A stretch of 13,072 bases of DNA from Bryobacterales bacterium (GTDB taxonomy: Bacteria > Acidobacteriota > Terriglobia > Bryobacterales > Bryobacteraceae). Below the pieces are notes generated by a model that had not been told where the DNA came from, did no database searches, and worked only from the letters and a program-made list of their open reading frames with translations. The position numbers and the translations under genes are program-made. Below, in pieces: positions 11,490 through 13,072 of the stretch (positions are counted from its first letter, which is position 1; every line of letters begins with the position of its first letter). The stretch lies in the NCBI GenBank assembly GCA_020853155.1, contig JADYZL010000487.1, positions 1 through 13,072 on the forward strand, read 5' to 3'.

Positions 11490-13055
11490 CTATCGCACGG
11501 AGGCAACAGCCGCCTTACCCGGCGAGACCGAAGCCGCCGGCTTCGAGACTTCGAGCGGATTCGGTATTCCTGCTGCCTCGTAATAACCGGGGTTCACGCG
11601 TTGCACGATCTGGGCGGTGGGCCGGTTGAGCACGTCGAAGAACGGCGTGGGATGGAGACCGATCCAGAATGCCGCGATGAGTAGAGGTGCGAACACGGCC
11701 ATCTCGCGCACGCTCAGATCGGGGAGCAATGCGTTCTTCTCCTCCACCTCGCCGAACATCGTCCGCTGGAAAAGCCACAACAGATACGCCGCACCGAGGG
11801 CGATACCCAACACCACGGCGAAGGCCCAGGCAATCGAGACCTCGAAGGCCCCTTTGAGGATGGTGAATTCCCCGATGAAGCCATTGAGCAGCGGCATGCC
11901 CATCGAACTGAGGGCGGCAATGAGAAAGACGATGGCAAAGAGTGGCATCACCTTGAAGAGGCCGCCATATTCCTTGATCGCGCGGCTGTGACGGCGTTCA
12001 TAGACGACCCCGACGATCAGGAAGAGCATGCCGGTGGAGATGCCGTGGTTCACCTGTTGCAGCACGCTGCCCGCGATGCCGCTATGGTTGAACGCGAAGA
12101 TGCCAAGCGTGCAAAAGCCCATGTGGCTCACGGAGGAATAGGCGACGAGCTTCTTCCAATCCGTTTGCATCAGGCTGACGAGCGCGCCATAGATGATGGC
12201 GACGATGGAAAGCACTGCCATGGCTCCGACGATCACGGGGTCTCGCGACGGCTCCGGCAGTAGTGGCAAGGAAACTCGGAGAAAGCCATACGCGCCCATT
12301 TTTAGGAGCACGCTTGCCAGGACCACGCTCCCGGCGGTGGGCGCTTCGGTGTGGGCATCCGGCAGCCAGGTATGGAAGGGGAACATGGGCACCTTGACGG
12401 CGAAGCCCAGGAAGAGCCCCCAAAACACGAACCAGCCCCAGGTTCCGCCGAGCGGCGCGGCCAGAAGGTCGTTCATGTCGAAGCTGTTGAAGCCGGCGGT
12501 CTGGGAATGATGGAAGTAGATCGCGAGGATGCTGAGCAGCATCACGACGCTGCCCACGGAGGTGTAGATGAGGAACTTCATCGAGGCATAGGAGCGGCGT
12601 TCCCCGCCCCAGATGGCGATGATGAAATACATCGGGATGAGCACCAGTTCCCAGAACACGAAGAAGAGCAGCAGGTCGCGGGCGAGAAATACGCCCAGCA
12701 TCGCGAACTGCAGGAACAGGAAGTTTGCGTAGTATTCCTTCAGACGGACTTGGACGGCATTCCAACTGGAGAGGATGGCCAGATAGCCGACGACCACCGT
12801 CATCCCCACCATCAGAAAGCTGATACCATCCATGGCGATGTGGAAACTCGTGCCGATGCTGGGGATCCAAGGGTATTGCTGAGAGAACTGGAAATCTTCC
12901 GAATTCTGGAAGTTGAGCGCCAGCGGCAGGAACACGGCAACCCCGGCGAGGCCGAAGAAATTCGCCACCGTCCGGATCAGCTTGGGGCGGTCTCCCGGCA
13001 ACAGCAGCAGGACGAAGAACCCAAGCAGTGGCGTCAGAAGTACCAGGGATAACAT
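11490..13055 (-). CDS. nuoM: NADH-quinone oxidoreductase subunit M (complex I)
   Basis: Antiporter-like membrane subunit of respiratory complex I that contributes to proton translocation. The 521 residues and about 14 hydrophobic segments fit the family. Key charged residues are present: Glu136 in FWELVLIPMYF (equivalent to E. coli Glu144), Lys221 in FAVKVPMFPFHTWLPDAHTEAP (Lys234), Lys252 in LLKMGAYGF (Lys265), and Glu396 in NGFIGEF (Glu407). His311 and His337 are also conserved. The protein starts with ATG at 13055, preceded by a GAGGGGG ribosome-binding site at 13060-13066 on the minus strand. The rest of the nuo operon, usually nuoL upstream and nuoN downstream, is not seen. The downstream neighbour here is the unrelated ManD-like gene, so nuoN is not adjacent. 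The C-terminal 30 residues or so are Ala/Pro/Ser-rich and variable. NuoM rather than NuoL is supported by length and the TWLPDAHTEAP context. Confidence 0.95.
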   Translation of the reverse strand: MLSLVLLTPLLGFFVLLLLPGDRPKLIRTVANFFGLAGVAVFLPLALNFQNSEDFQFSQQYPWIPSIGTSFHIAMDGISFLMVGMTVVVGYLAILSSWNAVQVRLKEYYANFLFLQFAMLGVFLARDLLLFFVFWELVLIPMYFIIAIWGGERRSYASMKFLIYTSVGSVVMLLSILAIYFHHSQTAGFNSFDMNDLLAAPLGGTWGWFVFWGLFLGFAVKVPMFPFHTWLPDAHTEAPTAGSVVLASVLLKMGAYGFLRVSLPLLPEPSRDPVIVGAMAVLSIVAIIYGALVSLMQTDWKKLVAYSSVSHMGFCTLGIFAFNHSGIAGSVLQQVNHGISTGMLFLIVGVVYERRHSRAIKEYGGLFKVMPLFAIVFLIAALSSMGMPLLNGFIGEFTILKGAFEVSIAWAFAVVLGIALGAAYLLWLFQRTMFGEVEEKNALLPDLSVREMAVFAPLLIAAFWIGLHPTPFFDVLNRPTAQIVQRVNPGYYEAAGIPNPLEVSKPAASVSPGKAAVASVR

Positions 13056-13072
13056 GATTCCCCCTCACGCCC

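Noticed and set aside
12082..13068. 328-codon minus-strand frame overlapping nuoM
   Set aside because: It is an out-of-frame reading of nuoM, rich in Arg and Pro, and incompatible with the intact membrane protein in the other frame.

Overview
The window reads as ordinary chromosomal DNA from a GC-rich, Gram-negative-type soil or sediment bacterium. I infer Acidobacteriota (Solibacter/Bryobacter-like) from the mix of genes: a formylglycine sulfatase, a Tat-exported enolase-superfamily enzyme, cdaA-cdaR-glmM, fliW-csrA and NuoM. No marker gene proves the taxon. I see no mobile element, CRISPR array or prophage.

Layout, left to right. The 3' part of a sulfatase (1-1302, +) enters from the left edge. 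A tight three-gene operon follows on + (1405-4330): diadenylate cyclase cdaA, its YbbR-domain partner cdaR, and phosphoglucosamine mutase glmM. It links c-di-AMP signalling to synthesis of peptidoglycan precursors. An aldose 1-epimerase (4352-5338, -) converges on it. This epimerase is divergent from a NifU/IscU-type Fe-S scaffold gene (5443-5820, +), and the roughly 100-bp gap between them holds two inverted repeats. The scaffold gene overlaps tail-to-tail with rnr (RNase R, 5817-8222, -). Divergent from rnr is fliW-csrA (8445-9247, +), the flagellar/post-transcriptional switch pair, preceded by a sequence that closely resembles a sigma-28 promoter. After about 420 bp with no convincing gene come tRNA-Val(GAC) (9670-9746, +), a Tat-signal ManD/RspA-like enolase-superfamily protein (10014-11360, -) and nuoM (11490-13055, -), whose start lies just inside the right edge.

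How the parts relate: cdaA, cdaR and glmM work together at the membrane-wall interface, and FliW and CsrA are a known antagonist pair. The other genes are independent housekeeping or catabolic functions. The most noteworthy signals are regulatory: the sigma-28-like promoter at fliW, an apparently leaderless start for the epimerase and possibly for rnr, dyads in the epimerase/scaffold gap, and an inverted repeat that covers the Shine-Dalgarno of the ManD-like gene. The CsrA also has an unusually long C-terminal extension. I found no evidence of a wholly new multi-gene system.
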